This document shows, piece after piece, positions 25,696-36,394 of a stretch of 64,000 nucleotides of DNA. The stretch is from positions 1 to 64,000 of the forward strand of contig NZ_JAKGSD010000009.1 in the NCBI RefSeq assembly GCF_021654135.1, in the 5' to 3' direction. The position numbers were made by a program, and so were the translations under genes. Position 1 is the first letter of the stretch. Every line of letters begins with the position of its first letter. This stretch comes from Amycolatopsis tucumanensis. Its GTDB lineage: Bacteria; Actinomycetota; Actinomycetes; Mycobacteriales; Pseudonocardiaceae. The notes under the pieces were generated by a model. The model worked only from the letters and a program-made list of their open reading frames with translations, ran no database searches and was not told the DNA's origin.

Positions 25696-26315
25696 TACGC
25701 CTTGTCCAGCGCAGCCGCGAAGGTCTCGGTGGACTGGGCGCCGGACACCCCGTAACGGCGGTCGAAGACGAAGAACGGCACGCCGTTCGCGCCGAGCGCG
25801 CGGGCCTGGTCGATGTCCGCGCGGACCTCGTCGGCGTACGCGCCGTCGGCCAGCGCCCGGCGGACCTCGTCGGCGTCCAACCCGGACTCCGCGGCCAGCT
25901 CGACGAGCGACTCCTCGTCGAAGACCGAACGCCGCTCGGTGAAGTAGGCGCGGAACAACCGCTCGGCGACGGCGTCCTGCACGCCGCGCTCACGGGCGAG
26001 CTGCAGCACGCGGTGGGCGTCGAACGTGTTGCCGATGACACCACCGTCCAGGTGGTACTCCAGCCCCTCCGCCGCGGCGAGCTGCGTCAGGCGCTCCTCG
26101 TTCGCGGCGAACTCCGCCTCGCTGATCCCGTACTTCGCGGCGATCAGCGCCGCCTTCGGCTGGGGCTCACGCGGTGCGCGCGGGTCCAGTTCGAAGGACC
26201 GGAAGGTCACCTCGACCTGGTCACGGTGCTCGAACCCGGCCAGCGCGCGCTCGAAGCGCCGCTTGCCGAGGTAGCACCACGGGCACACGACATCGGACCA
26301 GATCTCCACCTGCAC
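25668..26315 (-). CDS. DsbA-family FrnE-like oxidoreductase
   Basis: A 215-residue thioredoxin-fold protein with the CPWC active site in VEIWSDVVCPWCYLGKRRFE, a helical insertion, and the cis-Pro loop GVPFFVF near the C-terminus. FrnE-type proteins are cytoplasmic disulfide isomerases or polyketide-associated oxidoreductases; some act like 2-hydroxychromene-2-carboxylate isomerases. GTG 26315 gives the family-typical N-terminus; GTG 26333 is an alternative. It follows tetR on the same strand. Confidence 0.88.
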   Translation of the reverse strand: MQVEIWSDVVCPWCYLGKRRFERALAGFEHRDQVEVTFRSFELDPRAPREPQPKAALIAAKYGISEAEFAANEERLTQLAAAEGLEYHLDGGVIGNTFDAHRVLQLARERGVQDAVAERLFRAYFTERRSVFDEESLVELAAESGLDADEVRRALADGAYADEVRADIDQARALGANGVPFFVFDRRYGVSGAQSTETFAAALDKAYQDAEPLPK

Positions 26316-26344
26316 GATCCCGGCGAACGCCACGCGGCCCGGCG

Positions 26345-26935
26345 TTATTCCGCGAGGAGGCCGATCAACCACGTCGCGAGTACCTGCTCGGCATCCGACC
26401 GGGCCTGGGCGGGGTTGTCCGCGTGGGTGATCATCAGCGCCGCCTCGTTCACGGCGCTGAGCACGAGCTGGGCCAGCACGTCGACCGGCAGCGGCTTGAT
26501 CAGCCCCTGCTCGACCGCCTCCCGCAGCACGCCGATGACCAGCCCGAGGCCGTGTTCCGCCTCGATCTCGCGCCACGTGGTCCAGCCCAGCACGGCCGGG
26601 GCGTCGATCAACGAGATCTGCCGGATCTCGGCGCGCTCGCACGCGTCGAGGAAGGCCTTGAGCGCGAAGAGCAGCCCGGTGGCGAGGTCCGGCGCGTTCT
26701 TCGTGGCGGCTTCGACCTCGGCCGTGACCTCCAGCTCGACCTGCTCGAACACGGCGCGGAACAGGCCCTGCTTGTCGCCGTAGTGGTGGTAGAGCGCGCC
26801 CCGAGTCACCCCGGCGGCGCGCACGATCTCGTCCGCGGGCACGGCCTGGTAGCCGCGCTCGGCGAACAGCTCGCGGGCGGCCGCCACCAACGCGGCCCGG
26901 GTGCTCTGGGATCGCTCTTCCTGCGTACGGCGCAC
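26345..26935 (-). CDS. TetR-family transcriptional regulator
   Basis: A 196-residue repressor. The HTH domain (about residues 10-57) reads RAALVAAARELFAERGYQAV then DEIVRAAGVTRGALYHHYGDK, the canonical TetR pattern. The C-terminal ligand domain is all-helical. The GTG at 26935 is four bases after the hydrolase stop, so it is co-transcribed with that gene. The near-perfect palindrome at 27817-27837 before the hydrolase is the likely operator, giving autoregulation. Confidence 0.9.
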   Translation of the reverse strand: MRRTQEERSQSTRAALVAAARELFAERGYQAVPADEIVRAAGVTRGALYHHYGDKQGLFRAVFEQVELEVTAEVEAATKNAPDLATGLLFALKAFLDACERAEIRQISLIDAPAVLGWTTWREIEAEHGLGLVIGVLREAVEQGLIKPLPVDVLAQLVLSAVNEAALMITHADNPAQARSDAEQVLATWLIGLLAE

Positions 26936-26939
26936 GCCC

Positions 26940-27806
26940 CTAATCTGCCATGACACCCGCGAACGCCAGGATGTGCCGCACCAGCTCGGCCGGCTGGTCC
27001 TCCGGCACGAAGGCGTACGAGTCGGAAACCTCGACCAGGCGCGCGTTCGGCAGGGTCGCGGCGAGGCGCTTGCCGAGGCGCAGCGGGAAGGTCCGGTCCT
27101 CGTCCGCCCACACGAGCAGCACCGGCTTGTCGAACGCACGCAGCTTCTCCGCGGCTTCCACCGTGTACTTCGGGCGCACGCCGCGGAGGAACTTGCGCAG
27201 GTCGCGACGGATGGCGGCGTTTCGGTGGGCCGGCTGGACGTAGGACTCCACGATCGCTGCCGGGATCGGGTACTTGGTCACCCACCCGAACACGAACGGC
27301 AACCGGTGCAGGGCCTTGACCTGCAGCAACGCGGCGACCGGGCGCATCGAGCCGGGGATGTGGGCGAGCGGGACGAGCGGTTGGAACAGGGGCGGGAGGA
27401 AATGGTCGAAGCAGTCGCACGGTGTCAGCACGACGCTGCCGACCCGCTCGGGGCGGCGCGACAGCATGATCTGGGTGAGGGCGCCGCCCGTGTCGTTCGC
27501 GACCAGGAGGACGTCCGGCAGGTCGAGAGCGTCGAGGAAGTCCGCGATCAGGTCGGCGATGCCGGTCGGGCTGAGGTCGGCGTCCGGGCGGAGCGGGACC
27601 TCGTGCGCGCCGAGCGGCAGGTCGAGGCTGAGGCACCGGAAGCCGGCTTCGGCGAGATCCGGGACGACGTGCCGCCATAAATCGGCGTTGACCACGGCGC
27701 CGTGGATGAACACGACCGGCCGCCCCTCGCCGCGTTCGAAGTAGCGGACGTCACCGTGGCGGAGGGTCACGCGCTTTTCCGGCCCGAGTGCTGGTGAGCG
27801 AGTCAT
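26940..27806 (-). CDS. Alpha/beta hydrolase (haloalkane dehalogenase/epoxide hydrolase-like)
   Basis: A 288-residue hydrolase. The oxyanion-hole segment is [12 protein letters not shown] and the nucleophile elbow reads VANDTGG, giving an Asp nucleophile typical of haloalkane dehalogenases and epoxide hydrolases and not a Ser esterase. The second acid is probably in [12 protein letters not shown]. The expected His near the C-terminus is less clear ([11 protein letters not shown] lacks it; LVRHIL follows), so catalysis should be checked. It is the first gene of a TetR-controlled pair and probably detoxifies the inducer. Confidence 0.82.
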   Translation of the reverse strand: MTRSPALGPEKRVTLRHGDVRYFERGEGRPVVFIHGAVVNADLWRHVVPDLAEAGFRCLSLDLPLGAHEVPLRPDADLSPTGIADLIADFLDALDLPDVLLVANDTGGALTQIMLSRRPERVGSVVLTPCDCFDHFLPPLFQPLVPLAHIPGSMRPVAALLQVKALHRLPFVFGWVTKYPIPAAIVESYVQPAHRNAAIRRDLRKFLRGVRPKYTVEAAEKLRAFDKPVLLVWADEDRTFPLRLGKRLAATLPNARLVEVSDSYAFVPEDQPAELVRHILAFAGVMAD

Positions 27807-27816
27807 GCTCCCGAAG

Positions 27817-27837
27817 ATACATACAGACAGTATGTAT
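27817..27837. promoter_or_regulatory. TetR-type operator palindrome
   Basis: ATACATAC-AGACA-GTATGTAT is a perfect 8-5-8 inverted repeat starting 11 bases before the hydrolase ATG (minus strand), where a bound TetR protein would block transcription of hydrolase and tetR. It also lies 57 bases before the rmlA start codon on the other strand, so it could affect both. Confidence 0.7.
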
Positions 27838-27863
27838 GTGAAGTGAGGGACACGCTAGGGTGG

Positions 27864-27881
27864 TTCCGGATCGATCCGGAA
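27864..27881. promoter_or_regulatory. 18-bp perfect palindrome before rmlA
   Basis: TTCCGGATC-GATCCGGAA reads identically on both strands and overlaps the first bases of the rmlA Shine-Dalgarno (GGAAGGAG). It could be an operator or, as RNA, partly cover the RBS. The function is not known. Confidence 0.4.
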
Positions 27882-27893
27882 GGAGCTGGGGAC

Positions 27894-28775
27894 ATGAAGG
27901 GCATCGTGCTGGCGGGCGGCAGCGGGACGCGTCTGCACCCGATCACCCAGGCGGTGTCGAAGCAGCTGTTGCCGGTGTACGACAAGCCGATGATCTACTA
28001 CCCGATCTCGGTGCTGATGCTCGCCGGGATCCGGGAGATCCTGATCATCTCGACGCCGGCCGACCTGCCCAACTTCCAGCGCCTGCTCGGCTCCGGCGAC
28101 CAGTTCGGGCTGCGGCTCAGCTACGCGGAGCAGCCGAGCCCGAACGGCCTCGCCGAGGCGTTCGTCATCGGCGCGGACTTCATCGGCGATGACGACGTGG
28201 CGCTGATCCTCGGCGACAACATCTTCTACGGGCAGGGCTTCTCCGGGCGGATGCAGCAGGAGGTCGCCGCGCTCGACGGGTGCGTCCTGTTCGGCTACCC
28301 GGTGAAGGACCCGCAGCGCTACGGCGTCGGCGAGCTGGACGCGGACGGCAGGCTGGTGTCGATCGAGGAGAAGCCCGAGCGGCCGAAGTCCAACCAGGCG
28401 ATCACCGGGCTGTACTTCTACGACAACCAGGTCGTCGAGATCGCGCGCGGCCTCACCCCGTCGCAGCGGGGCGAGCTGGAGATCACCGACGTGAACCTGA
28501 CGTACCTGCGGCAGGGGCGCGCGAAGCTGGTCGAGCTGGGCCGCGGGTTCGCGTGGCTGGACACCGGCACGCACGACTCGCTGCTGGAGGCCGGGCAGTT
28601 CGTGCAGGTGCTCGAACACCGGACCGGCGTGCGAATCGCGTGCCTGGAGGAGGTCGCGCTGCGGATGGGGTACATCGATCCGGAGGAGTGCCTCGCGCTC
28701 GGGCTGAAGCTGTCGAAGTCCGGGTACGGGGACTACGTGGTCGCGTGCGCCCGTGCCGCGGGGGCCGTGGGTTAG
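27894..28775 (+). CDS. rmlA: Glucose-1-phosphate thymidylyltransferase
   Basis: A 293-residue nucleotidyltransferase that makes dTDP-glucose from glucose-1-phosphate and dTTP, the entry to dTDP-rhamnose and other deoxysugars. The N-terminal pyrophosphorylase motif is [16 protein letters not shown]; other RmlA blocks are [48 protein letters not shown] and [15 protein letters not shown]. The ATG has AAGGAG upstream. The other rml genes are not adjacent. It overlaps the next gene by one base (TAGTG). Confidence 0.93.
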   Translation: MKGIVLAGGSGTRLHPITQAVSKQLLPVYDKPMIYYPISVLMLAGIREILIISTPADLPNFQRLLGSGDQFGLRLSYAEQPSPNGLAEAFVIGADFIGDDDVALILGDNIFYGQGFSGRMQQEVAALDGCVLFGYPVKDPQRYGVGELDADGRLVSIEEKPERPKSNQAITGLYFYDNQVVEIARGLTPSQRGELEITDVNLTYLRQGRAKLVELGRGFAWLDTGTHDSLLEAGQFVQVLEHRTGVRIACLEEVALRMGYIDPEECLALGLKLSKSGYGDYVVACARAAGAVG

Positions 28776-29272
28776 TGGCGGTCAGCAGGCTCGTGCGCGC
28801 CGAGCTGGCGCGGCACGACTGGGGCCGGCTGCGGTGCGGCTGCGGGCAGAGCGGCGCGCACCTGCCGGGCACGTTCGAGACGATCCTGGAGGCGGCCGAG
28901 CCACGCGAAGCGCTCGGCGCGCGGCTGGACAACCACCTGGAGATCAGCGGGAACCTGTTCGAGGTGGCGGTCCCGGCGGTCGAGGTCATCCTGGCCGCGC
29001 TGGCCGGGCCGCTGCCGGACTTCGCGCGGGTGGAGTTCCTGGACATGCTGGCGGTGCTGGTGTCCGGCGACTCCTACGCCGGGCAGCCCGCCGACCTCGG
29101 GGAGCACTGCCGGCTCAAGGCGCGCAACGGGCTGTGGACCATCCTGCAGGTGGGTTACGAGCACGAGGCCGAGACCGCGCGGGACATCCTGTGGGTCGTG
29201 GATCCGGACCAGCCGCGCAGCGGTTACCACGCGATGGGGCTGGGAAAGCGGATCAAGCGGAAGCGCCGCTAG
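28775..29272 (+). CDS. Hypothetical protein, 165 residues
   Basis: A soluble protein with a Cys pair in RCGCGQSGAHLP near the N-terminus, a hydrophobic middle (VEVILAALAGPLPDFARVEFLDML) without a true membrane helix, and a very basic C-terminus (GKRIKRKRR). I do not recognise the family. The start GTG overlaps the rmlA stop, so it is coupled to rmlA. It ends just before a strong bidirectional hairpin. Confidence 0.65.
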   Translation: MAVSRLVRAELARHDWGRLRCGCGQSGAHLPGTFETILEAAEPREALGARLDNHLEISGNLFEVAVPAVEVILAALAGPLPDFARVEFLDMLAVLVSGDSYAGQPADLGEHCRLKARNGLWTILQVGYEHEAETARDILWVVDPDQPRSGYHAMGLGKRIKRKRR

Positions 29273-29292
29273 GGCGGGCCGCGCGCGGCGGT

Positions 29293-29336
29293 GCCGTGGC
29301 TTCGAGCGTCAGGACCGGGACGCTCGAAGCCACGGC
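29293..29336. terminator. Bidirectional terminator hairpin
   Basis: GCCGTGGCTTCGAGCGTC (29293-29310) and its exact complement GACGCTCGAAGCCACGGC (29319-29336) form an 18-bp perfect stem with an eight-base loop between two convergent genes, so it can serve both. Confidence 0.88.
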
Positions 29337-29432
29337 CCGGCATTGGAACGATGCCCTCGATCCGAGGGATCTCGGGTGCCGCGACCCCACAGCGGGGACT
29401 CGGCCGCTTACCGCGACGGGGCGGCTCGCCGA

Positions 29433-30299
29433 TCAGAACGGGCCGCGGCGGGCCATCTCCTCCAGGCGGCGGATGCGGTCCTCGATCGGCGGGTGCGTGG
29501 AGAACAACCGGGAGAACGACTCGCCGGGGCGGAACGGGTTCGCGATCATCAGGTGCGACTGCGAGACCAGCTGCGGCTCCGGCACCAGCGGCGCCCGGCG
29601 GGTGCCGTACTCCAGTTTGCGCAGCGCGGAGGCCAGGCCGAGCGGGTCGCCGGTCAGCGCGGCGCCCGACGCGTCCGCCTGGTACTCGCGCGAGCGGCTG
29701 ACCCCCATCCGGATGATGCCGGCCGCGATCGGGCCGATCAGGATGATCAGCAGCGACACCAGCGGGTTGTTGCCCTCGCGGTCGTTGCCGCCGAACACGC
29801 CGGCGAACATCGCCAGGTTCGCCAGCACGCTGACCATGCTCGCGAGCGCACCGGCGACGCACGAGATCAGGATGTCGCGGTTGTAGACGTGCGACAGCTC
29901 GTGCCCGAGCACCGCCCGCAGCTCACGCTCGTCCAGCAGCTCCAGGATGCCGGTGGTGCAGCACACGGCGGCGTGCCGCGGGTTGCGGCCGGTCGCGAAG
30001 GCGTTCGGCGCGGGGGTCGGGCTCACGTAGAGGCGCGGCATCGGCTGGCGCGCCGACGTGGCCAGCTCCCGCACGATCCGGTACATCACCGGCTGCTCGG
30101 CCTCCGACACCGGCCGCGCCCGCATCGCGCGCAGCGCCAGCGTGTCCGACTTGAAGTAGGCGTAGGCGTTCATCCCCAGCGCGAGCGCGAGCCCCACGAA
30201 CAACGCGCCACGCCCGAACAGTGAACTGATCGCGATGATGATGGCACTCAGCAACCCGAGCAACAGCGCGGTCTTCAGCCCGTTCTGGTGCTTGTGCAC
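29433..30299 (-). CDS. htpX: Protease HtpX homologue (M48 zinc metalloprotease)
   Basis: A 288-residue membrane protease with two N-terminal membrane segments (about residues 10-45), the zinc-binding [10 protein letters not shown] motif (about residue 133) and the third ligand Glu in SREYQADA. Further membrane segments lie between them. HtpX degrades damaged membrane proteins in the cytoplasmic membrane. The GTG at 30299 gives the family-typical [15 protein letters not shown] start. Confidence 0.93.
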   Translation of the reverse strand: MHKHQNGLKTALLLGLLSAIIIAISSLFGRGALFVGLALALGMNAYAYFKSDTLALRAMRARPVSEAEQPVMYRIVRELATSARQPMPRLYVSPTPAPNAFATGRNPRHAAVCCTTGILELLDERELRAVLGHELSHVYNRDILISCVAGALASMVSVLANLAMFAGVFGGNDREGNNPLVSLLIILIGPIAAGIIRMGVSRSREYQADASGAALTGDPLGLASALRKLEYGTRRAPLVPEPQLVSQSHLMIANPFRPGESFSRLFSTHPPIEDRIRRLEEMARRGPF

Positions 30300-30441
30300 G
30301 TGCCCTGCGCCTCCTTACCAACACTCGCTTTCCCAACGCACGAAACGGAAGTGAAGTTCCTTCATGATCTCCGCGCGCGCCGGCGAGCACTCCGGGTTAC
30401 CGTTCGACCCGCGTACCCCAAACATCGCGGGGAGGTCGGTC

Positions 30442-31383
30442 ATGGGCGCCGCCGAGGTCAGCCGCCGCACGGTGTTCGGCCTGGTCACGACCGCGGTGCT
30501 GCTCGCGCTGCCGTCCCCGGCCCGCGCGGCGCCCCTGCTGACGTCGATCCCGGTCGGGCGGCGCCCGCAGGCGGTCGCGGTGAACCCGGTCACCGGCGTC
30601 TGCCACGTCGCGAACACGGCGGACCGGACGGTTTCGGTGATCGACCAGGGGCGCACCGTAGCGACCGTGCCGACCGGGGGTGTCCCGGCCGACCTCGCCG
30701 TCGACGAGCGCACCGGCCTGGTCTACGTCGCCAACCGCACGCCGGGCACCACCGCGGTCCTCGACGGCGGGCGGGTGACCAACGTCGTCGCGTCCGGGTC
30801 CGAACCCGCGGCTCTCGCCCTCGACGCGGATACATACCGACTGTATGTCGCTTCCGGCGAGGCCGGTGCCGTTCGCGTGCTCGACCTCTTCCGGGGCGCG
30901 CTCGCGGCCACCATCGAGGCCCCCGGTCAGGGGTTCAGCAGCGCGGCGATCGATGGGCGCACCGGGTACTTCGCCGGCCTCCACACCGGCACCGTCGAGG
31001 TCCTCGACCTGGACGCGGGCGAGTTCACCGCCAGCATCCCCGTCGGGGACGGGCCGGCCGGGCTCGCCGTCCACCACGGCACCGGCACGGTGTACGTCGC
31101 GAATTCCGGCATCCATCACCTGACGGTGATCGACGGCGAGCAGACCCGCACGATCCTGCTGCGCAGCGAGGCGTCCTCGGTCGCGGTGCACCAGGCCACC
31201 CACACCGTGTACGCCAACGGCGGCCCGGACGGGCTCGTCCGCATCGACGGCGCCCGCGGCGAGATCACCGGCGAGCTCGCGCTCGGCATCAACCCGGGGC
31301 AGGTTGCCGTCGATCAGCGCACCGGCGCTGTGCACGTCACCGACCCACTGCACGACCGCCTGCACGTGATCACCGGATTCTGA
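30442..31383 (+). CDS. Secreted YVTN/NHL-type beta-propeller protein
   Basis: A 313-residue protein with a signal peptide (SRRTVFGLVTTAVLLALPSP, cleavage near ARAAP) and about seven blades of the pattern TGxVYVAN...VSVIDGxxT, for example TGLVYVANRTPGTTAVLDGG and TGTVYVANSGIHHLTVIDGE. Such propellers bind partners or substrates outside the cell; no catalytic role is indicated. The ATG at 30442 has GGGGAGG upstream. An internal stretch at 30832-30849 resembles the TetR operator at 27817. Confidence 0.82.
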   Translation: MGAAEVSRRTVFGLVTTAVLLALPSPARAAPLLTSIPVGRRPQAVAVNPVTGVCHVANTADRTVSVIDQGRTVATVPTGGVPADLAVDERTGLVYVANRTPGTTAVLDGGRVTNVVASGSEPAALALDADTYRLYVASGEAGAVRVLDLFRGALAATIEAPGQGFSSAAIDGRTGYFAGLHTGTVEVLDLDAGEFTASIPVGDGPAGLAVHHGTGTVYVANSGIHHLTVIDGEQTRTILLRSEASSVAVHQATHTVYANGGPDGLVRIDGARGEITGELALGINPGQVAVDQRTGAVHVTDPLHDRLHVITGF

Positions 31384-31410
31384 ATTCCCGGCACCGGGTA
31401 CCAGGAGTCC

Positions 31411-32283
31411 ATGAAACTCGGATTGCAGATCCCCGACTTCACCTGGCCGAACGGACCCACCGCTCTGGGCCGCGAACTCGCCGAGGTCGCTCGCGCCGCT
31501 GACGACGCCGGGTTCGGATACCTCGCCGTGATGGACCACTTCTTCCAGATCCGCGGCGTCGGCCCCACCGAGAACGACATGCTCGAGGCCTACACGACCC
31601 TCGGCTACCTCGCCGCGCACACCCGGAGCGCCAAGCTGCTCACCGTCATCACCGGCGTCCTCTACCGCCAGCCCGGCGTGCTGGCCAAGGCCGTCACCAC
31701 CCTCGACGTCCTCTCCGGCGGCCGGGGCATGCTCGGCATCGGCGCGGGCTGGAACGAGGAGGAGTCCCGCGGCCTCGGCTTCCCGTTCCCGCCGACCGCG
31801 GAACGCTTCCAGATGCTCGAAGAGACCCTGCAGTACGTGCTGCGGATGTGGTCGGACGACGACGGCCCGTTCTCCAGCGCGCACATCGAGGCCGAGCGGC
31901 TGCTCAACGTCCCGCAGGCGCTGTCCACACCGCACCCGCCGATCATGGTCGGCGGCAGCGGAGAGAAGAAGACCCTGCGGTTCGTCGCGAAGTACGCCGA
32001 CGCCTGCAACATCTTCAACGGGCCGGAACTCGAACACAAACTCGACGTCCTGCGCGCGCATTGCGAAACCGAAGGACGCGATTACGACGAGATCACCAAA
32101 ACCGTCTACCACCCGCTCGACATCGGCCCGGACGGCGAGAAGAGCGGGGACCTCAAGGCCGAACTGAGCCGGCTGGCCGAGCTGGGGATCGACGGCGTGA
32201 TCGGCTCGATACCGGGAATTCCGGACCTCCGCCTGATCGACGTCTTCGCCGAGGACGTCATCCCCTACGCCGAAGCGCTGTGA
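31411..32283 (+). CDS. LLM-class F420-dependent oxidoreductase
   Basis: A 290-residue TIM-barrel flavin/F420 enzyme. Typical blocks are MKLGLQIPDFTWPNG, the H-containing LAVMDHFFQI, LTVITGVLYRQPGVLAKAV, GRGMLGIGAGWNEEESRGLG and PPIMVGGSGEKKTLR. Members use reduced F420 or FMN; the substrate is not predictable. It stands alone between the propeller and the polysaccharide locus. Confidence 0.88.
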   Translation: MKLGLQIPDFTWPNGPTALGRELAEVARAADDAGFGYLAVMDHFFQIRGVGPTENDMLEAYTTLGYLAAHTRSAKLLTVITGVLYRQPGVLAKAVTTLDVLSGGRGMLGIGAGWNEEESRGLGFPFPPTAERFQMLEETLQYVLRMWSDDDGPFSSAHIEAERLLNVPQALSTPHPPIMVGGSGEKKTLRFVAKYADACNIFNGPELEHKLDVLRAHCETEGRDYDEITKTVYHPLDIGPDGEKSGDLKAELSRLAELGIDGVIGSIPGIPDLRLIDVFAEDVIPYAEAL

Positions 32284-32417
32284 ACGGCGCCGCGCCGGGC
32301 GGTTTCTTCCCCGCGGATACCGCACCGGGTAAGCGGTTTTCCAGCTGCCCGGCGCCGTAACGATCTCCGCCCGCCCGCCGACCTCTGGGGCAAGCCGGTG
32401 GCGGCGGGAGGATTTCC

Positions 32418-33723
<1,306 letters not shown>

Positions 33724-33734
<11 letters not shown>

Positions 33735-34902
33735 AGCCCTGATCCTCGTCGAGAACCTGTCCGTGCCCTTCGACCGGCGGGTCTGGCAGGAAAGCACCAC
33801 CCTGCGCGACGCCGGGTGGGAGGTGCACGTCATCTGTCCACAGGGGACGAAGCGGGACACCGAGCCGGAAGCCGTCATCGACGGCGTGCGCATCCACCGC
33901 TACCCGCTGAAAGCGGCGACCGGCGGGCCGGCCGGTTACCTGCAGGAGTACGGATCCGCGCTGTGGCACACGTTCCGGCTGGCCCGCAAGATCGGCCCGG
34001 TCGACGTCGTGCACGCGTGCAACCCGCCCGACCTGCTCTTCCTCGTCGCGCGGATGCTCAAGCGGCGGGGCGCGAAGTTCGTCTTCGACCAGCACGACCT
34101 GGTGCCCGAGCTGTACTTGTCGCGCTTCGACCGCGGGAAGGACCTCCTCTACCGGGGCGTGTGCGCGCTGGAGCGGGCCACCTACCGGGCCGCGGACGTG
34201 GTGATCGCGACGAACGAGAGCTACCGCGACGTGGCGCTCACCCGCGGCGGCAAGCGGCCCGAGGACGTGTTCGTGGTCCGCAGCGCCCCGGTCGTGGACC
34301 GGTTCCGGCAGGTGCCGCCGGAGCCGGAACTCAAGCGCGGCAAGCCGAACATGCTGTGCTACCTGGGCGTGATGGGCCCGCAGGACGGGGTCGACTACGC
34401 CCTCCGCGCGCTCGCGAAACTGCGTGACGACCTGGGCCGCACGGACTGGCACGCGGTGTTCGTCGGCTCCGGGGACGCGTTCGACGCGATGGTCGCGTTG
34501 TCGAAAGAGCTCCGTCTGGACGACCAGGTCGAGTTCACCGGCCGCATACCGGACGCCGACCTGGTCCGTTATCTGTCCACAGCGGACGTCTGCCTCGCGC
34601 CGGATCCGCTGAACCCGCTCAACGACGTGTCGACCATGAACAAGATCATGGAGTACATGGCGATGAGCCGTCCGATCGTGTCGTTCGACCTGCGTGAGGC
34701 ACGGGTTTCCGCGGGCGAGGCGGCGGTTTACGCGCCGGCCAACGACGAGCTGGAATTCGCCAAGCTGACCGCGAGGCTGATGGACGACCCCGCCGAGCGC
34801 GAGCGCATGGGCGAGCTGGGCGCGGCACGCGTCGCGGGACCGTTGTCCTGGGCCAATTCGGCGAAAGCGTTGCTCGCAGCGTACGCCGCCACCGGTCGGT
34901 GA
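33724..34902 (+). CDS. GT4-family glycosyltransferase
   Basis: A 392-residue GT-B enzyme with an N-terminal acceptor domain (ENLSVPFDRRVWQES, FVFDQHDLVPELY) and a C-terminal donor domain with the EX7E-like region around NDVSTMNKIMEYMAMSRPIV. It transfers a sugar from a nucleotide donor to the growing polymer. A TTG start at 33724, inside the previous gene (11-base overlap), indicates coupling to the dehydrogenase. Confidence 0.87.
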
Positions 34903-35053
34903 ATTCCCGACCGGGACAACGGAATCCTCGTCGGAAAAACGCCTGGTCGCGTTTTGAACAAGCCGGTAACCAATCCGGGAATCGCCGCGACGTGGTTTGT
35001 GAAAGCCCATCCGTTCGCGGGCGGGCGATGTTTACGAGAGGGGGCCCGGGGCG

Positions 35054-36394
35054 TTGAACGACGACACCGTCCGTCTGTCCATGATCGGCAGGATCGTGCG
35101 CCGCCGCTGGCGGGTCCTCGCCGCCCTCGCCGTCCTCGGCGCGCTGGTGGGGGCCGGCGCGTCGCTGATCTTCTCCCCCGGCTACCGAACGACTTCGCAC
35201 GTGTTGTTGCAGGGCGCGCCCGATTCCAGCGAGCTGATGACCGAAACGCAGATCGCGACCAGCTCAGTGGTGCTGGACCGCACCGCGCAGGCACTCGCCT
35301 GGGGTGTGTCCGGATCCGAGCTGCACGACTCGGTGAGCGCGACCGCGGCCGACGGCAACATCGTGGCGATCACGGCCGAGGCGGAGACCCCGGAAAACGC
35401 GCAGCTGCTGGCCGACCAGGTCGCCAAGGAGTACGTCAACTACTCCGCCCAGCTGATCGGCAGCACCGCGGACGCGGCCAGCCAGATCCGCCAGGAGCAG
35501 GAGGACGCGCTGCGCCGCCAGGTGCAGGAGACCAACGACCGCATCACCGACCTGTCCCGCCGTGTGCAGGGCGTGACGGTGGAGAGCGTCGAGGTGCGCA
35601 CCCAGCTGGAGACGCTGCGGACGGCGCTGACCGAGGCGATGGCCAAGCTCGACCAGCTCGACGGCGGCGGCCGCCAGGCGCAGGTGGTCGTCATGGGCTC
35701 GGCCGAGCGGCCGTCCTCCCCCGCGCCGCCGACGATGATCCACTTCGTCGCGGGCGGCGCGCTCGTGTTCTTCCTGCTCGGCGTGCTCGGTCACCTCGTC
35801 GGCGCGCGCACCGACCGGCGGTTGCGCAACGAGGCCGAGATTTCGGCGGCGGTCGGCGCGCCGCTGCTGGGCAGCGTGGACGTGCCGGAGACGCCGGACC
35901 ACGCGCCGGCAGGCGACGAGGGGCGCTGGTGGGCCCGGCTGCTCAAGACCGACGAGCCGTGGAACCTGCCGGAGCTCAACGCCTCCGCGGACGCGGCCAG
36001 CCGCGAGATCCGGTACCGCCGCGTGCTCTCCCGCCTCGGTGACGGCTCCGGCGTGTTCTCGCGGGTGCTGGTGCTGGCCGCGCAGGACGACCCGGTGGCC
36101 AGGACCGCGGTCGCGCAGCTGGCCGCAGCCGGCCACGGCGGACGCCCCGAGCTGCGTGTGGCGCTGATCGACCCCGAGCGGCCGACGGTGCCGGACGACC
36201 GCGAGTCCGCCGGTGTCCTCGTGGTGGTGTCCAGCGGGACCAGGACGGGCTGGGAGCTCGTCGCGATCACCGAGGCCGCCGCCGACGCGGGGCAGCGGGT
36301 GCTCGGCGTCGTCGTCGCCCAGCGCACGGCCGCGGTTCCCGAGCCGGGCGGCACGAAGACCGCAGGCGACGAAGCATTGGCAGGTTCAGCGTGA
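35054..36394 (+). CDS. Wzz-like chain-length/co-polymerase protein with degenerate kinase-like tail
   Basis: A 446-residue protein: short cytoplasmic N-terminus, membrane helix (about 19-42), extracytoplasmic Wzz domain with a coiled coil (about 140-205), second helix (about 232-256), then a cytoplasmic domain shaped like a BY-kinase but with no Walker A motif (VLVLAAQDDPVARTAV in its place). TTG start with GAGAGGGGG upstream. The stop overlaps the next start (GTGA, 36391-36394). Two such proteins in tandem probably form one complex controlling polymer length. Confidence 0.8.
   Translation: MNDDTVRLSMIGRIVRRRWRVLAALAVLGALVGAGASLIFSPGYRTTSHVLLQGAPDSSELMTETQIATSSVVLDRTAQALAWGVSGSELHDSVSATAADGNIVAITAEAETPENAQLLADQVAKEYVNYSAQLIGSTADAASQIRQEQEDALRRQVQETNDRITDLSRRVQGVTVESVEVRTQLETLRTALTEAMAKLDQLDGGGRQAQVVVMGSAERPSSPAPPTMIHFVAGGALVFFLLGVLGHLVGARTDRRLRNEAEISAAVGAPLLGSVDVPETPDHAPAGDEGRWWARLLKTDEPWNLPELNASADAASREIRYRRVLSRLGDGSGVFSRVLVLAAQDDPVARTAVAQLAAAGHGGRPELRVALIDPERPTVPDDRESAGVLVVVSSGTRTGWELVAITEAAADAGQRVLGVVVAQRTAAVPEPGGTKTAGDEALAGSA

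Noticed and set aside
28280..29272. 330-codon frame covering rmlA and the next gene
   Set aside because: Its first half is a shadow of rmlA in another frame; only the part from GTG 28775 is supported.
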